A stretch of 64,000 nt of DNA from Streptomyces sp. SAT1 (GCF_001654495.1 NZ_CP015849.1:4811501-4875500), one strand, 5' to 3'; shown: positions 16,587 to 25,524, counted from the first letter of the stretch. Numbers and translations: made by a program. The notes: generated by a model from the letters alone, not told the origin.

Positions 16587-17951
16587 TCACACCTCGGCGG
16601 CGGCCTCCTCGTCCTCCACCGCGGTGACGAAGCCAGGCAGCCACTCCTCCAGCTCGTCCCGCAGCCGCACGGTGGCGCCCAGCTGGCACAGCACCCCGAT
16701 CGTGCTGAGCGTGACCCGGTGGATCAGCAGGTAGGACGGGGGCAGGTTGAGCCGCTTGCCCAACTGGTAGGCGGGCGAGCGGATGTCGGCGATACGGGCC
16801 GCCTGGCTGCGCATCCAGCCGCGGGTGAAGGTGAACTCCTCCGCCTGGGCCGGCTCGATGATCGGCAGGAGGTAGTCGAGCACGGCGTCCGGATCCAGAT
16901 CGACCGTCTCCTTGACGAAGCCCTCCGCGCGCAGCATGTCGTAGACGGCTTCGGCCTCGCCGTCCAGGGTCATCCGCAGGGAGGCGCCGATCGGCTCCGG
17001 CAGGCCGCCGGGCAGCCGGTCGACGGTGCCGAAGTCCAGCACGCCGAGCCGCCAGTCGTCCTCGCCGTCCGGGCCGCCGGGGAGCAGGCGGAAGTTGCCC
17101 GGATGCGGGTCGGCGTGCAGCAGGCCCGTGCGGGCCGGGCCGGAGAACAGGAAACGGGCGAGCAGCTGTCCGGCGCGGTCGCGCTGCTCCTGGGTGCCGT
17201 CCGCGATCACCTCGGCCAGCGGGACACCGTCGATCCACTCGGTGACCAGGACCTGCTCGCACTGGTGGATCACCGCCGGGACCAGGACGTCGGGATCCTG
17301 CGCGAACTCCTCCGCGTGCGCCTGCTGGGCCTGGGCCTCCAGGCCGTAGTCCAGTTCCTCGGAGACGCGGTCGCGCAGTTCGGTGATCAGGGGCTTGATG
17401 TCCATGCCGGGGATCAGCGGTCCCAGCAGCCGGGCGAACCTGCTCAGCTGGCCCAGGTCGGACAGGAGGGCCTCGCCCGCGCCCGGATACTGCACCTTGA
17501 CCGCCACCTCGCGGCCGTCGTGCCACACCGCCCGGTGCACCTGCCCGATGGACGCCGCAGCGGCCGGCTTGTCCTCGAACTCCTCGAACAGCGCACGCCA
17601 GTCCGCGCCGAGCCGCTCCTCCAGCACCGCGTGCACGGTGCGCGTCGGCATCGGCGGGGCGGCTTCCTGGAGCTTGGTCAGCGCCGCCCGGTAGGGACCC
17701 GCGACCTCCTCGGGCAGGGCGGACTCGAAGACGGACAGGGCCTGCCCGAACTTCATGGCCCCGCCCTTCAGCTCCCCGAGCACCTTGAACAGCTGATCGG
17801 CGGTGCGCTGCTGGAGCTCCCGGCCGACGATCTCGGCGGACTCGCCTACGATCCGTTTGCCGAGTCCCCAGGTCGCCCTCCCGGCGAAACCGAGCGGGAG
17901 CGCGGCGAGCTTGGCGGTCCGGGTGACCGCCTTCCGGGGAAGATCAGACAT
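16587..17951 (-). CDS. ABC1/UbiB (AarF) family atypical kinase
   Basis: The 454-residue protein has the UbiB hallmarks: the N-terminal KxGQ motif (GAMKFGQALS), the alanine-rich nucleotide loop in place of a P-loop (AAAASIGQVHRA), the ADPHPGN catalytic loop and DFG. In other organisms these atypical kinases/ATPases support quinone or isoprenoid-lipid metabolism and transport; the actinobacterial substrate is not established. Its ATG at 17951 lies inside the 3' end of the ThiF-like gene (8-bp overlap), so the two are translationally coupled. Confidence 0.92.
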   Translation of the reverse strand: MSDLPRKAVTRTAKLAALPLGFAGRATWGLGKRIVGESAEIVGRELQQRTADQLFKVLGELKGGAMKFGQALSVFESALPEEVAGPYRAALTKLQEAAPPMPTRTVHAVLEERLGADWRALFEEFEDKPAAAASIGQVHRAVWHDGREVAVKVQYPGAGEALLSDLGQLSRFARLLGPLIPGMDIKPLITELRDRVSEELDYGLEAQAQQAHAEEFAQDPDVLVPAVIHQCEQVLVTEWIDGVPLAEVIADGTQEQRDRAGQLLARFLFSGPARTGLLHADPHPGNFRLLPGGPDGEDDWRLGVLDFGTVDRLPGGLPEPIGASLRMTLDGEAEAVYDMLRAEGFVKETVDLDPDAVLDYLLPIIEPAQAEEFTFTRGWMRSQAARIADIRSPAYQLGKRLNLPPSYLLIHRVTLSTIGVLCQLGATVRLRDELEEWLPGFVTAVEDEEAAAEV

Positions 17952-19158
17952 GCGCCCTCCAAGTCCCAGCAGGCCGCGTCGCTTCCGCCTGACGGCGAGG
18001 TACGGACGACGGCCGTTGCCCAGCCATTGTCGCGCGTGCGCCGCCCTCCTTTGAGGTGTCTTCCACCACGGATTTGCGCGCCGCCCCGCACGGACAGTCC
18101 GGATGCGGCCACACCGGGCGCCCGTGCCAGTTCAGCGCGGGTGCGGACACCTCCCAGCGGGCACCGGTGCTGGAGGGTGTCTCCCCGTCCAGGAAGGCGA
18201 GTGCATGGGCCGCCGCCAGCCCGGCCACGGTGGTGGCGAGGGCCAGGTCGCAGGGGCGCACCCGGCGCTGCCGCCCGGACCGCCACTGCGCCACCAGGCG
18301 CGGCCATGTCTCGTCCCGGTCGGTGCGCCCGTGGTGCAGGCACTCGGCGCAGCCGGTCTGTCCGGGCAGGACCAGCGGGCCGACGACTCCCGTGGCCTCC
18401 ACGACCCCGGCGTACAGATGAGGAGTGCCCGACGCGATCAGCGGAGCCGCCACGGCCGGGTCCGGCGTGTGCACGGCGACGTCGTCGCGCGGGGCGATGA
18501 CGACCAGCGCGTGCCCGGTCTCGTCCGCCCCGGACGGCGTCCCGGCGGTGCGGCGCTCCGGGCGGGCGGGGGCGGCGCGGCGCACGGCACGTCGGGCGGC
18601 GGCGTCCCGGCGCTCACCGACGGCCTCGGCGGGCAACCCGCCCGGGGCCACGTCCCACGGCTCCACGCATCCTCCGTCCAGCACCTCGACCTCGCCGACC
18701 CCCGCGCCGGACAGCAGCGCGGCCAGCACGGCGCCCACCCGGCCGGCGCCGCGTACCCGCACCCGCATACCGCGCCGGGCGGCCAGCCGCTCGATCGCCC
18801 CGTCCGGCTCGCGGTTCACCACGGACAGCGCGGCGAGATCGGGAGCCAGCCGGTCCATGACCTCCTTCTTCGCCCGCAGCTCCGCGGCCGCCGCGCCGCC
18901 GCCCCGGGCGTCGTCCAGCAGGCCCGCGCGGGACAGCCGCCGCACGAGGAGGTCGACGTGCCCCTCGGGCAGGTCCATGCGGTGGGCCTCCTCCCGCAGC
19001 AGCGGCAGCCCCCGGGTGCCGTTGAGCAGTTCGAGGAAGCTGCCCGTCGCCGTGTCGACCGGCCCCAGGGTCAGCGCGTGCGCGGGTGTCATCCCGAACT
19101 GCACGGTGTTGAGATCACGCCAGCCGCGCCGCAGCGCGGGTTTCACCATCGGATGCAT
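17944..19158 (-). CDS. ThiF/E1-like adenylyltransferase-fold protein
   Basis: The 404-residue protein has an N-terminal winged-helix-like region and a Rossmann core RVRGAGRVGAVLAALLSGAG, followed by EVEVLDGGCVEPWDV, matching ThiF/MoeB E1-like enzymes. Cysteine pairs CAEC and CPCG probably hold zinc. I see no clear catalytic cysteine and the ATP-site residues are only partly recognisable, so activation of a sulphur carrier or peptide is not shown. ATG 19158 (MHPMVKPALRRGW) is preferred over TTG 19185. It is the first gene of a two-gene unit with the UbiB kinase. Databases often call such proteins TOMM leader-binding proteins, but no precursor peptide is visible nearby. Confidence 0.75.
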   Translation of the reverse strand: MHPMVKPALRRGWRDLNTVQFGMTPAHALTLGPVDTATGSFLELLNGTRGLPLLREEAHRMDLPEGHVDLLVRRLSRAGLLDDARGGGAAAAELRAKKEVMDRLAPDLAALSVVNREPDGAIERLAARRGMRVRVRGAGRVGAVLAALLSGAGVGEVEVLDGGCVEPWDVAPGGLPAEAVGERRDAAARRAVRRAAPARPERRTAGTPSGADETGHALVVIAPRDDVAVHTPDPAVAAPLIASGTPHLYAGVVEATGVVGPLVLPGQTGCAECLHHGRTDRDETWPRLVAQWRSGRQRRVRPCDLALATTVAGLAAAHALAFLDGETPSSTGARWEVSAPALNWHGRPVWPHPDCPCGAARKSVVEDTSKEGGARATMAGQRPSSVPRRQAEATRPAGTWRAHV

Positions 19159-19415
19159 GAGCGGCCCCCGTAGCCGGATGGACAAGAGCGAACGAGTACG
19201 ACGAGAAAGCAGCTACGACGAGAAAGCAGCTGAGTCGGTGGAGCCGGTCGGTGCTCCGTCGACGCATGCCAGCATGCCCGGTCCGGCCGGGCGGTGCGGA
19301 AAGTTGTCCACAGGCAGGGGGTATTCGTCACATGAATCGGACCGTCGGTGGGGGATCGGCGCGGAACCGTCCCGGACCCGGGACTTCCGCCGTGCGCACC
19401 CGGTAACGTCGGGGC

Positions 19416-20012
19416 GTGTCCGCCGACCCACTGCACCGTGCCGGAGCGCCGCAGCGCAGCAAGACGAGCCCGCCGCCGAGCGGCTCGGCGGCGAGTCCGA
19501 TCGAGGTCCGCAGGAGCACCCGCCGCCGCCGGACCGTCTCCGCGTACCGCGAGGGCGACCGCACCGTCGTGCTCATCCCCGCCCGGATGTCCGAGGCGGA
19601 GGAGCGGCGCTGGGTGAACGTCATGCTCGACAAGCTGGCCGCCCAGGAGAGCCGCCGCTCGCTCGGCGACACCGAGCTGGCCGAGCGCGCCGAGCGGCTC
19701 TCGGCCCAGTACTACGACGGCCGGGCCCGGCCGGTCTCGGTCCGCTGGGTCACCAACCAGAACACCCGCTGGGGCTCGTGCACCCCGGCGGAGGGCAGCA
19801 TCCGGCTCTCGCACCGCCTCCAGGGGATGCCCGAGTACGTCGTCGACTACGTGCTGCTGCACGAGCTGGCTCATCTTCTGGTGCCGGGCCACGGCCCCGA
19901 CTTCTGGCGGCTCCTGGACGCCTACCCGCGCACCGAGCGGGCCCGCGGCTACCTGGAGGGGGTCGTCGCGGCGGGCCGCCTGCCGCACCCGCCGGGCGAC
20001 CGCGACGACTGA
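19416..20012 (+). CDS. YgjP-like (DUF45/SprT-type) zinc metallopeptidase
   Basis: The 198-residue protein contains WVTNQNTRWGSC and HELAHLLVPGHGPDFW, the HExxH...H zinc-binding pattern of the YgjP/DUF45 metallopeptidases. A basic N-terminal tail (RRSTRRRRTVSAY) precedes the domain. No signal peptide is seen, so it is probably cytosolic; substrate unknown. GTG 19416 lies 6 nt after TAACGT (19404-19409), suggesting a leaderless transcript. It precedes the TerD-AIM24 operon by about 170 bases. Confidence 0.88.
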   Translation: MSADPLHRAGAPQRSKTSPPPSGSAASPIEVRRSTRRRRTVSAYREGDRTVVLIPARMSEAEERRWVNVMLDKLAAQESRRSLGDTELAERAERLSAQYYDGRARPVSVRWVTNQNTRWGSCTPAEGSIRLSHRLQGMPEYVVDYVLLHELAHLLVPGHGPDFWRLLDAYPRTERARGYLEGVVAAGRLPHPPGDRDD

Positions 20013-20135
20013 CCGGCCGCCCCGCCGGGCGCGCGGCACGTGACCCCCTCGGGCGGCGCGGCACCGTGCGCCACGGCCGGGCGGGGATTGTGTACCGGGT
20101 CTGTACCGGCTTGGTCGGGTGTCGGAGTTTGCCGT

Positions 20136-20141
20136 TAGCCT
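20136..20141 (+). promoter_or_regulatory. Candidate -10 of the TerD-AIM24 operon
   Basis: TAGCCT lies 43 nt before the ATG at 20185, leaving room for a leader that includes the GGGGGA ribosome-site-like run at 20166-20171. Confidence 0.4.
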
Positions 20142-20184
20142 GGCGCGACGCACTCGCACTCGGGATGGGGGACGGTCGTTACGT

Positions 20185-22002
20185 ATGCCCAGGGAATTCC
20201 AACGCGGCCACAAGGCCAGGATCAGTGACCTGACCGCGGGCACGGATCTGTACGTGGGCGTACAGATCTCCGGCCCCGGACTGACCTTCGACATCAGCTG
20301 CTTCGGCCTCGACGCCGAGGAGAGGCTCTCGGACGACCGGTACTTCGTCTTCTTCAACCAGCCGAAGTCCCCGGAGGAGGCCATCCAGCTGCTGGGCGCG
20401 CAGGCCGGCGACACGGAGTCCTTCAGGGTCACGCTCGACCGGATCCCGCCGGGGATCCAGAAGCTGTCCTTCACGGCGACCCTCGACGGCGCCGGGCAGA
20501 TGTCGCAGGTGGCCCCCGGCTACCTGCGCATCGTGGCGGGCGGCGAGGAGGTGGCCCGGTACTCCTTCACCGGTGCCGAGTTCTCCACCGAGCGGGCCGT
20601 GATGCTGGGCGACATCTACCTCAAGGACGTCTGGCGGTTCGCCGCGGTCGGACAGGGATTCGACGGCGGCCTGGAAGCGCTGCTGAAGAACTTCGGCGGC
20701 GAGGTGCTGGAGGAGGAGGCACCCGCTCCGGCACCGGCACCGGCTCCGCAGCAGGCGCAGCCGGGCGCGGTCCCGGGCTTCGCCCCGCCCGCCCGGTCCG
20801 CCGCCCCGCCCGCCTTCGGAGCCCCCGGCGCGGCACCGGCACCCGCGGCACCCGCACCCGCGGCACCCGCACCCGCCGCACCGGCGCCCGCTCCGGCCCC
20901 CGCGCCCGCTCCGGCGCCGGCCCCCGTGCCGCAGCCCGCCGCCCAGGGCTTCGCGCCGCCCCCGGGCTCGACCTCGCCGCCCCCCGGTCCCCCGGCTCCG
21001 GCGCCCACCCCCTCGGTGCACGCCGCGCCGACCATCATCGCGCCCATGGCCCCGCCCGGAGGCACTGTCCCGCCGCCGGCCCCGGCCCCCGCGCCCTACG
21101 GTCACCCCGGCCAGCAGCCGCCGTACGGCCAGCCGGTCCCGGGCCAGCCCGCGCCGCCCCCCGGCTACGGCCAGCCCCCGGCCGCCCATGCGCCGGTCGT
21201 GCCGCCCGGCTACGGCCAGCCCCCGATGCCGCCCGGCTACGGGCAGCAGCCGCCCTACGGACAGCAGCCGCCGTTCGGGCAGGCGCCCGGCCAGCCCGCG
21301 CCCTACGGCGCGCCGCAGGCCGCCGTGCAGGCTCCGCAGGGCGCCGGGGTGGCCGCCGCGCTCCAGCAGTTCAAGGAGACGCCCACCGGCCAGCGCTGGA
21401 CCCTCCAGAACGGCAAGCTGATCCGCGCCGACCTCGGCACGGGCGGCCAGCCCGTCCTGGCCCGGCAGGGCAGCATGGTCCTCTACCAGGGCAAGGTCGA
21501 CTTCAGCTACAAGGGCGCGGGCTTCGCGGGCCGTGTCGTCGGCAACGCCACCGGCCAGGAGATGCAGCTCATGCGCTGCACCGGCCAAGGACAGGTGTTC
21601 CTCGCCGAGAACTCCGCCCATCTGCACCCGGTCGAACTCCAGGGCGACGCGATCTGCGTCTCCGCGGAGAACGTCCTCGCCTTCGACGAGAGCCTCCAGT
21701 ACGAGGTCCGCCGCATCGAAGGGCACGGCATCCCCGGCGGCGCCCTGTTCACCATGCAGTTCCAGGGCACCGGCACGGTGGTCGTCAAGACGCACGGCAC
21801 GCCGGTCGTCCTGCCGGTCACCCCCACGACGTTCGTCGACTCCAACGCCGTCGTCGCCTGGTCCGCCGCCGCGCAGGTGATCGTCTCCAGCCAGGTGCGC
21901 ATGCGCCGCAACGCCTACCCGGGCCACACCGGGGAGGGCGTCAACCTCCAGTTCCGGGCCGCGCCCGGCAACTTCGTCGTCGTCCAGCCCTACGAGGTCT
22001 GA
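20185..22002 (+). CDS. TerD-domain / AIM24-domain fusion protein
   Basis: The 605-residue protein begins with a TerD-like domain (about 1-172). It contains DDRYFVFFNQPKSPEE, RVTLDRIPPGIQKLSF and RFAAVGQGFDGGLEALLKNFG, all TerD landmarks. A Pro/Ala/Gly-rich linker of about 210 residues follows, with AP and GYGQPP repeats. A C-terminal AIM24 domain (from about 392) has LQNGKLIRADLG and GQVFLAENSAHLHPVEL. TerD proteins bind calcium and belong to tellurite/stress complexes; here the DxDxD-type calcium loop is partly replaced (TFDIS). AIM24 beta-helix proteins have no firm bacterial role. ATG 20185 is chosen because the family begins MPREFQRGHKARI. It heads an operon with two more AIM24 genes, 11 nt and then 16 nt apart. 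Confidence 0.88.
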   Translation: MPREFQRGHKARISDLTAGTDLYVGVQISGPGLTFDISCFGLDAEERLSDDRYFVFFNQPKSPEEAIQLLGAQAGDTESFRVTLDRIPPGIQKLSFTATLDGAGQMSQVAPGYLRIVAGGEEVARYSFTGAEFSTERAVMLGDIYLKDVWRFAAVGQGFDGGLEALLKNFGGEVLEEEAPAPAPAPAPQQAQPGAVPGFAPPARSAAPPAFGAPGAAPAPAAPAPAAPAPAAPAPAPAPAPAPAPAPVPQPAAQGFAPPPGSTSPPPGPPAPAPTPSVHAAPTIIAPMAPPGGTVPPPAPAPAPYGHPGQQPPYGQPVPGQPAPPPGYGQPPAAHAPVVPPGYGQPPMPPGYGQQPPYGQQPPFGQAPGQPAPYGAPQAAVQAPQGAGVAAALQQFKETPTGQRWTLQNGKLIRADLGTGGQPVLARQGSMVLYQGKVDFSYKGAGFAGRVVGNATGQEMQLMRCTGQGQVFLAENSAHLHPVELQGDAICVSAENVLAFDESLQYEVRRIEGHGIPGGALFTMQFQGTGTVVVKTHGTPVVLPVTPTTFVDSNAVVAWSAAAQVIVSSQVRMRRNAYPGHTGEGVNLQFRAAPGNFVVVQPYEV

Positions 22003-22013
22003 GGGAGCCCGTC

Positions 22014-22694
22014 ATGAACCAGCCGCTCGCGGGCTACGCCCCCGCACCCGTCACCGCCCGCATGGAGAACCACGGCAGCCACATGCTGAAGGTCGCCATG
22101 CAGACCGGCAACGACCTCTTCGCGCGCGTGGGCTCGATGGTCGCCTACGAGGGCTTCGTGCAGTACGAGCCCAACCCGCCGGCCGTGCGCCAGATCGCCC
22201 GTGACTGGATCACCGGCGAGGGCGCGCCCCTGATGAAGTGCACCGGTGACGGTCTGCTCTACCTCGCCGACTACGGCGCCGACGTCGTCGTCATCAACTT
22301 GGGCGGTGACGCGATCTCCGTCAACGCCACCAACCTGCTCGCCTTCGACGCGCACCTCCAGTGGGGCGTCGAGCGGGTCAAGGGGCTGGCGAAGTTCGCC
22401 GGACAGGGCCTGTGGAACACCAAGATCTCCGGGCAGGGCTGGGTCGCGCTGACCTCCCGGGGCAAGCCGATCGTCGTCGACTGCGGCGGCGGGGAGAACG
22501 AGACCTACGTCGACCCGGACGCCCTGGTCGCCTGGTCGCCGAACCTCAAGGTGAAGGGCAAGCGCAGCTTCAAGGCGCAGTCCCTGATCGGACGGGGCAG
22601 CGGCGAGGCGTACCAGATGGCGTTCTCCGGGCAGGGCATCGTCGTCGTGCAGCCCAGCGAGGACAGCACCGACCGCCTCCGGGTCCGGGGCTGA
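22014..22694 (+). CDS. AIM24 family protein (second of operon)
   Basis: The 226-residue protein is one AIM24 domain from end to end, with the alternating Gly/Val/hydrophobic pattern of a beta-helix (GSMVAYEGFVQYEPNP, GDGLLYLADYGADVVVINL). It has no signal peptide or membrane helix. It lies 11 nt after the TerD-AIM24 gene, with GGGAGCC upstream of the ATG, so co-transcription is almost certain. It is related to, but clearly diverged from, the neighbouring paralogues. Molecular function unknown. Confidence 0.9.
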   Translation: MNQPLAGYAPAPVTARMENHGSHMLKVAMQTGNDLFARVGSMVAYEGFVQYEPNPPAVRQIARDWITGEGAPLMKCTGDGLLYLADYGADVVVINLGGDAISVNATNLLAFDAHLQWGVERVKGLAKFAGQGLWNTKISGQGWVALTSRGKPIVVDCGGGENETYVDPDALVAWSPNLKVKGKRSFKAQSLIGRGSGEAYQMAFSGQGIVVVQPSEDSTDRLRVRG

Positions 22695-22710
22695 GGGGGA
22701 GAGAAGGACA

Positions 22711-23466
22711 ATGCAGAGCCCGCTTTTCGCCTTCAACGACGTCCAGACCCAGGACCGCTGGGGCCTCCAGAACAAGCAGATGCTGCGCGTCGTCATGGAG
22801 GGCCACGACGACATCCTCGCCCGCAAGGGCACGATGGTCGCCTACCAGGGCATGGTCGAGTTCGACGCCGAGTACCAGAGCAGCAACCAGGGGCACGCGC
22901 GTGCCTACACGGGCGAGGGCCTCGACCTGATGCGCTGCCACGGGCAGGGCACCGTCTACCTCGCCAACCTCGGCCAGTACGTGCACATCATGGACATCGA
23001 GCAGGACGGCCTCACCGTCGACAGCAGCTATGTCCTGGCGATGGACTCCTCGCTGCACCACGAGGTGATCGCCGTCGACAGCATGTACGGCATCTCCGGC
23101 TCCGGGAAGTACCAGCTGAACATCACCGGACACGGCAAGGTGGCCCTGATGACCTCGGGGGCGCCGCTGATGATGCAGGTGACGCCCGACAAGTACGTCA
23201 ACTGCGACGCCGACGCGATCGTCGCCTGGTCCACCGGGCTGCGCGTGCAGATGCAGGCCCAGACGCACTCCTCGGGGGTGTGGCGGCGCCGCGGCAACAC
23301 CGGCGAGGGCTGGGAGCTGAGCTTCATGGGCAGCGGCTACGCGCTCGTCCAGCCCAGTGAGTTGCTGCCGCCGCAGAACGCGGCGATCGGGCAGGGCCTC
23401 GCCGCGCAGTTCGGCATGGGGCAGCAGGGCGCCCGGGGACAGAACCAGGGCAACGCCTGGAGCTGA
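22711..23466 (+). CDS. AIM24 family protein (third of operon)
   Basis: The 251-residue protein is a third AIM24 domain (GTMVAYQGMVEFDAEYQ, GQGTVYLANLGQYVHIMDI, GSGYALVQPSELLPP), ending in a Gly/Gln-rich tail. It starts 16 nt after the previous stop with GAGAAGGA as ribosome site. Three consecutive AIM24 domains suggest a hetero-oligomeric assembly; this is inference. The operon ends at a strong hairpin at 23502-23535. Confidence 0.9.
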   Translation: MQSPLFAFNDVQTQDRWGLQNKQMLRVVMEGHDDILARKGTMVAYQGMVEFDAEYQSSNQGHARAYTGEGLDLMRCHGQGTVYLANLGQYVHIMDIEQDGLTVDSSYVLAMDSSLHHEVIAVDSMYGISGSGKYQLNITGHGKVALMTSGAPLMMQVTPDKYVNCDADAIVAWSTGLRVQMQAQTHSSGVWRRRGNTGEGWELSFMGSGYALVQPSELLPPQNAAIGQGLAAQFGMGQQGARGQNQGNAWS

Positions 23467-23501
23467 GCCGCGGCCCGAGCCTCGGACGGAAATGAGCAGA
23501 G

Positions 23502-23535
23502 GTAAGGGGCGACCGCCCAAGCGGTCGCCCCTTAC
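23502..23535. terminator. Bidirectional terminator, AIM24 operon / Nudix gene
   Basis: GTAAGGGGCGACCGC and GCGGTCGCCCCTTAC form a perfect 15-bp stem around CCAA between converging genes. Confidence 0.88.
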
Positions 23536-23548
23536 TTCCGTCTCTGCC

Positions 23549-24064
23549 TCAGAGCCGGTCGCGCGTGGCCTCCAGCAGCCGGACGACCGAGTCGTCCGCG
23601 ACGCCGCCCACCTCCTCGTAGGCGAACCAGCGCAGATCCAGCGATTCGTCGCTGATCGCCTCGACGGCCCCGGGCGGGGCGATCGCGGCGTACTGGACGT
23701 CGAGGTGCCAGGCGCAGGGAGTGAGGTGCCGGTCCAGCCGGACCGGGCCGCCGGGCAGCAGGGAGAGCCCCGGGATGCCCGACTCCTCGGTCCCCTCCCG
23801 CAGAGCCGCCTGTGCCAGTGTGGCGTCCTCCGGCTCGCAGTGGCCGCCCATCTGGAGCCACATGCGCAGCTTCTTGTGCAGGGTCAGCAGCACCCGGCCG
23901 TGCTCCGGGTCGACCACCAGCGCGCTCGCCGTGATGTGCCCGTCCCCGCACGCCTTCCACAGGCCGTCCGGGTGAGCGGCCAGATGGTCCAGATAGACCT
24001 GGCGCAGCTCCGTCTGGTCCTCGTAGCCCTTCAGCACGAGGACCGTGTCGTCGAAGAGGCTCAC
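23549..24064 (-). CDS. Nudix hydrolase
   Basis: The 171-residue protein has a Nudix domain with a variant box (GGHCEPEDATLAQAALREG then TEESGI) in which the glutamate after GX5 is Asp and the spacing is one residue longer than the textbook pattern. Its substrate is unknown. The GTG start at 24064 overlaps the stop of the upstream metalloprotease gene (GTGA), so the two are translationally coupled. It converges on the AIM24 operon. Confidence 0.88.
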   Translation of the reverse strand: MSLFDDTVLVLKGYEDQTELRQVYLDHLAAHPDGLWKACGDGHITASALVVDPEHGRVLLTLHKKLRMWLQMGGHCEPEDATLAQAALREGTEESGIPGLSLLPGGPVRLDRHLTPCAWHLDVQYAAIAPPGAVEAISDESLDLRWFAYEEVGGVADDSVVRLLEATRDRL

Positions 24065-25524
24065 TCGGTGCCGTTGTCCTTGCCGTCGTCGGCGCCGTCC
24101 TCGGGGGCCCCGCCCTCGCCCGGGTCCTTCTTGTGCAGGTCGGGCTTGCCGCTCGCCGCCTCGCCGAGCATCTTGTCCAGCTCGGAGAAGTCCAGCTGCT
24201 CGCGGTGCACGAAGCCGTCCGGGTCGTCCAGGTCGGCGGCGGTCGGGAGCATGTCCGGGTGGGCCCACAGGGCGTCCCGGCCCTCGACCCCGCGCGCGTC
24301 CGTGAGCGAGGCCCACAGGCGGGAGGCGTCGCGCAGGCGGCGCGGACGCAGTTCGAGACCGATCAGCGTGGCGAACGTCTGTTCGGCGGGGCCGCCCGAG
24401 GCGCGGCGGCGGCGCAGCGTCTCGCGCAGCGCGTCCGCGGACGACAGCCGGGGCTTGGCGGCGGCGTGCACCACCGCGTCCACCCAGCCCTCCACGAGCG
24501 CCAGAGCGGTCTCCAGACGCGCCAGGGCGGCCTTCTGCTCCGGCGTGTCCTCCGGCTGGAACATGCCCTGCTGGAGGGCGTCCTGCAACTGCTCCGGGTT
24601 CTGCGGGTCGAACTGGCCGACCACGTCCTCCAGCTTGGCGGTGTCGACCTTGATCCCGCGCGCGTACCCGTCGACCGCGCCGAACAGGTGCGAGCGCAGC
24701 CACGGCACGTGCGCGAACAGGCGCTGGTGGGCGGCCTCGCGCAGCGCCAGGTACAGGCGCACCTCCTCCTGGGGCACGCCGAGGTCCTTGCCGAACTTCT
24801 CGACGTTCACCGGGAGCAGCGCGGCCTTGCCGGCCGGGGCGAGCGGCAGACCGATGTCGGTCGAGCCGACGACCTCGCCGGCCAGCACGCCCACCGCCTG
24901 CCCGATCTGCGTACCGAACATGGCGCCGCCCATGGAGCGCATCATGCCGATCAGCGGGCCGGCCATGGCCTGCATCTCCTCGGGCAGCACATCGCCCATG
25001 GCGTTGCCGACGCGCTCGGCGACCGGGTCGACCAGCTCCTGCCACGCCGGGAGGGTCGCCTCGACCCACTCCGCGCGGGACCAGGCAACCGTGGCGGCGG
25101 CGCCGGAGGGCAGGGAGGTGGCGTCGTCCAGCCACAGGTCGGCCAGGCGGACGGCCTCCTGGACGGCGGTGCGCTCGGCGGGGCCGACGCTGGCGTCCTT
25201 GGTGCCGTCCGAGGTGCCCTGGGCGACCGTCTGGCGGGCGATCTGCTTGGCCATGTCCCAGTTCACCGGGCCGCCCTCGTAGGAGAGCATCTGGCCGAGC
25301 TGCTGGAAGGCGGCGCCCAGGTCGGTGGGGTTCAGCGACCCGAACATCGCCGCGAGCGGATTGTCGGCGCCGGGCCCGCCAAAGCCTCCGGCTCCGGGCA
25401 GCCCGAAACCGAACGGGTTGGCCGGTCCCTGCCCACCACCGCTCTCCTGGTCCTTCTTCTTGCCCTCGTCGCCGTCGTCCGGCTCCTCCGGCGGAAGGCC
25501 GAATCCGAATGGGGTGTCACTCAC
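24061..25524 (-). CDS. Zinc-dependent metalloprotease, DUF2342/zincin_2 family
   Basis: The 487-residue protein belongs to the actinobacterial zincin-like family annotated as zinc-dependent metalloprotease or, formerly, coenzyme F420 biosynthesis-associated. It has NWDMAKQIARQ, the REAAHQRLFAHVPWL helix and a long helical C-terminal part. The first 60 residues are Gly/Pro/Asp-rich with two NPFGFGLP-like repeats; the acidic/Lys-rich C-terminus is probably disordered. A GTG at 25524 has GAGGAA upstream. It is the first gene of a coupled pair with the Nudix hydrolase and is divergent from the SDR gene. Confidence 0.85.
   Translation of the reverse strand: MSDTPFGFGLPPEEPDDGDEGKKKDQESGGGQGPANPFGFGLPGAGGFGGPGADNPLAAMFGSLNPTDLGAAFQQLGQMLSYEGGPVNWDMAKQIARQTVAQGTSDGTKDASVGPAERTAVQEAVRLADLWLDDATSLPSGAAATVAWSRAEWVEATLPAWQELVDPVAERVGNAMGDVLPEEMQAMAGPLIGMMRSMGGAMFGTQIGQAVGVLAGEVVGSTDIGLPLAPAGKAALLPVNVEKFGKDLGVPQEEVRLYLALREAAHQRLFAHVPWLRSHLFGAVDGYARGIKVDTAKLEDVVGQFDPQNPEQLQDALQQGMFQPEDTPEQKAALARLETALALVEGWVDAVVHAAAKPRLSSADALRETLRRRRASGGPAEQTFATLIGLELRPRRLRDASRLWASLTDARGVEGRDALWAHPDMLPTAADLDDPDGFVHREQLDFSELDKMLGEAASGKPDLHKKDPGEGGAPEDGADDGKDNGTE

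Noticed and set aside
17944..19158. ThiF-like protein as part of a RiPP (TOMM) cluster
   Set aside because: No precursor peptide, YcaO cyclodehydratase or dehydrogenase is nearby, and the neighbouring gene is a UbiB kinase.
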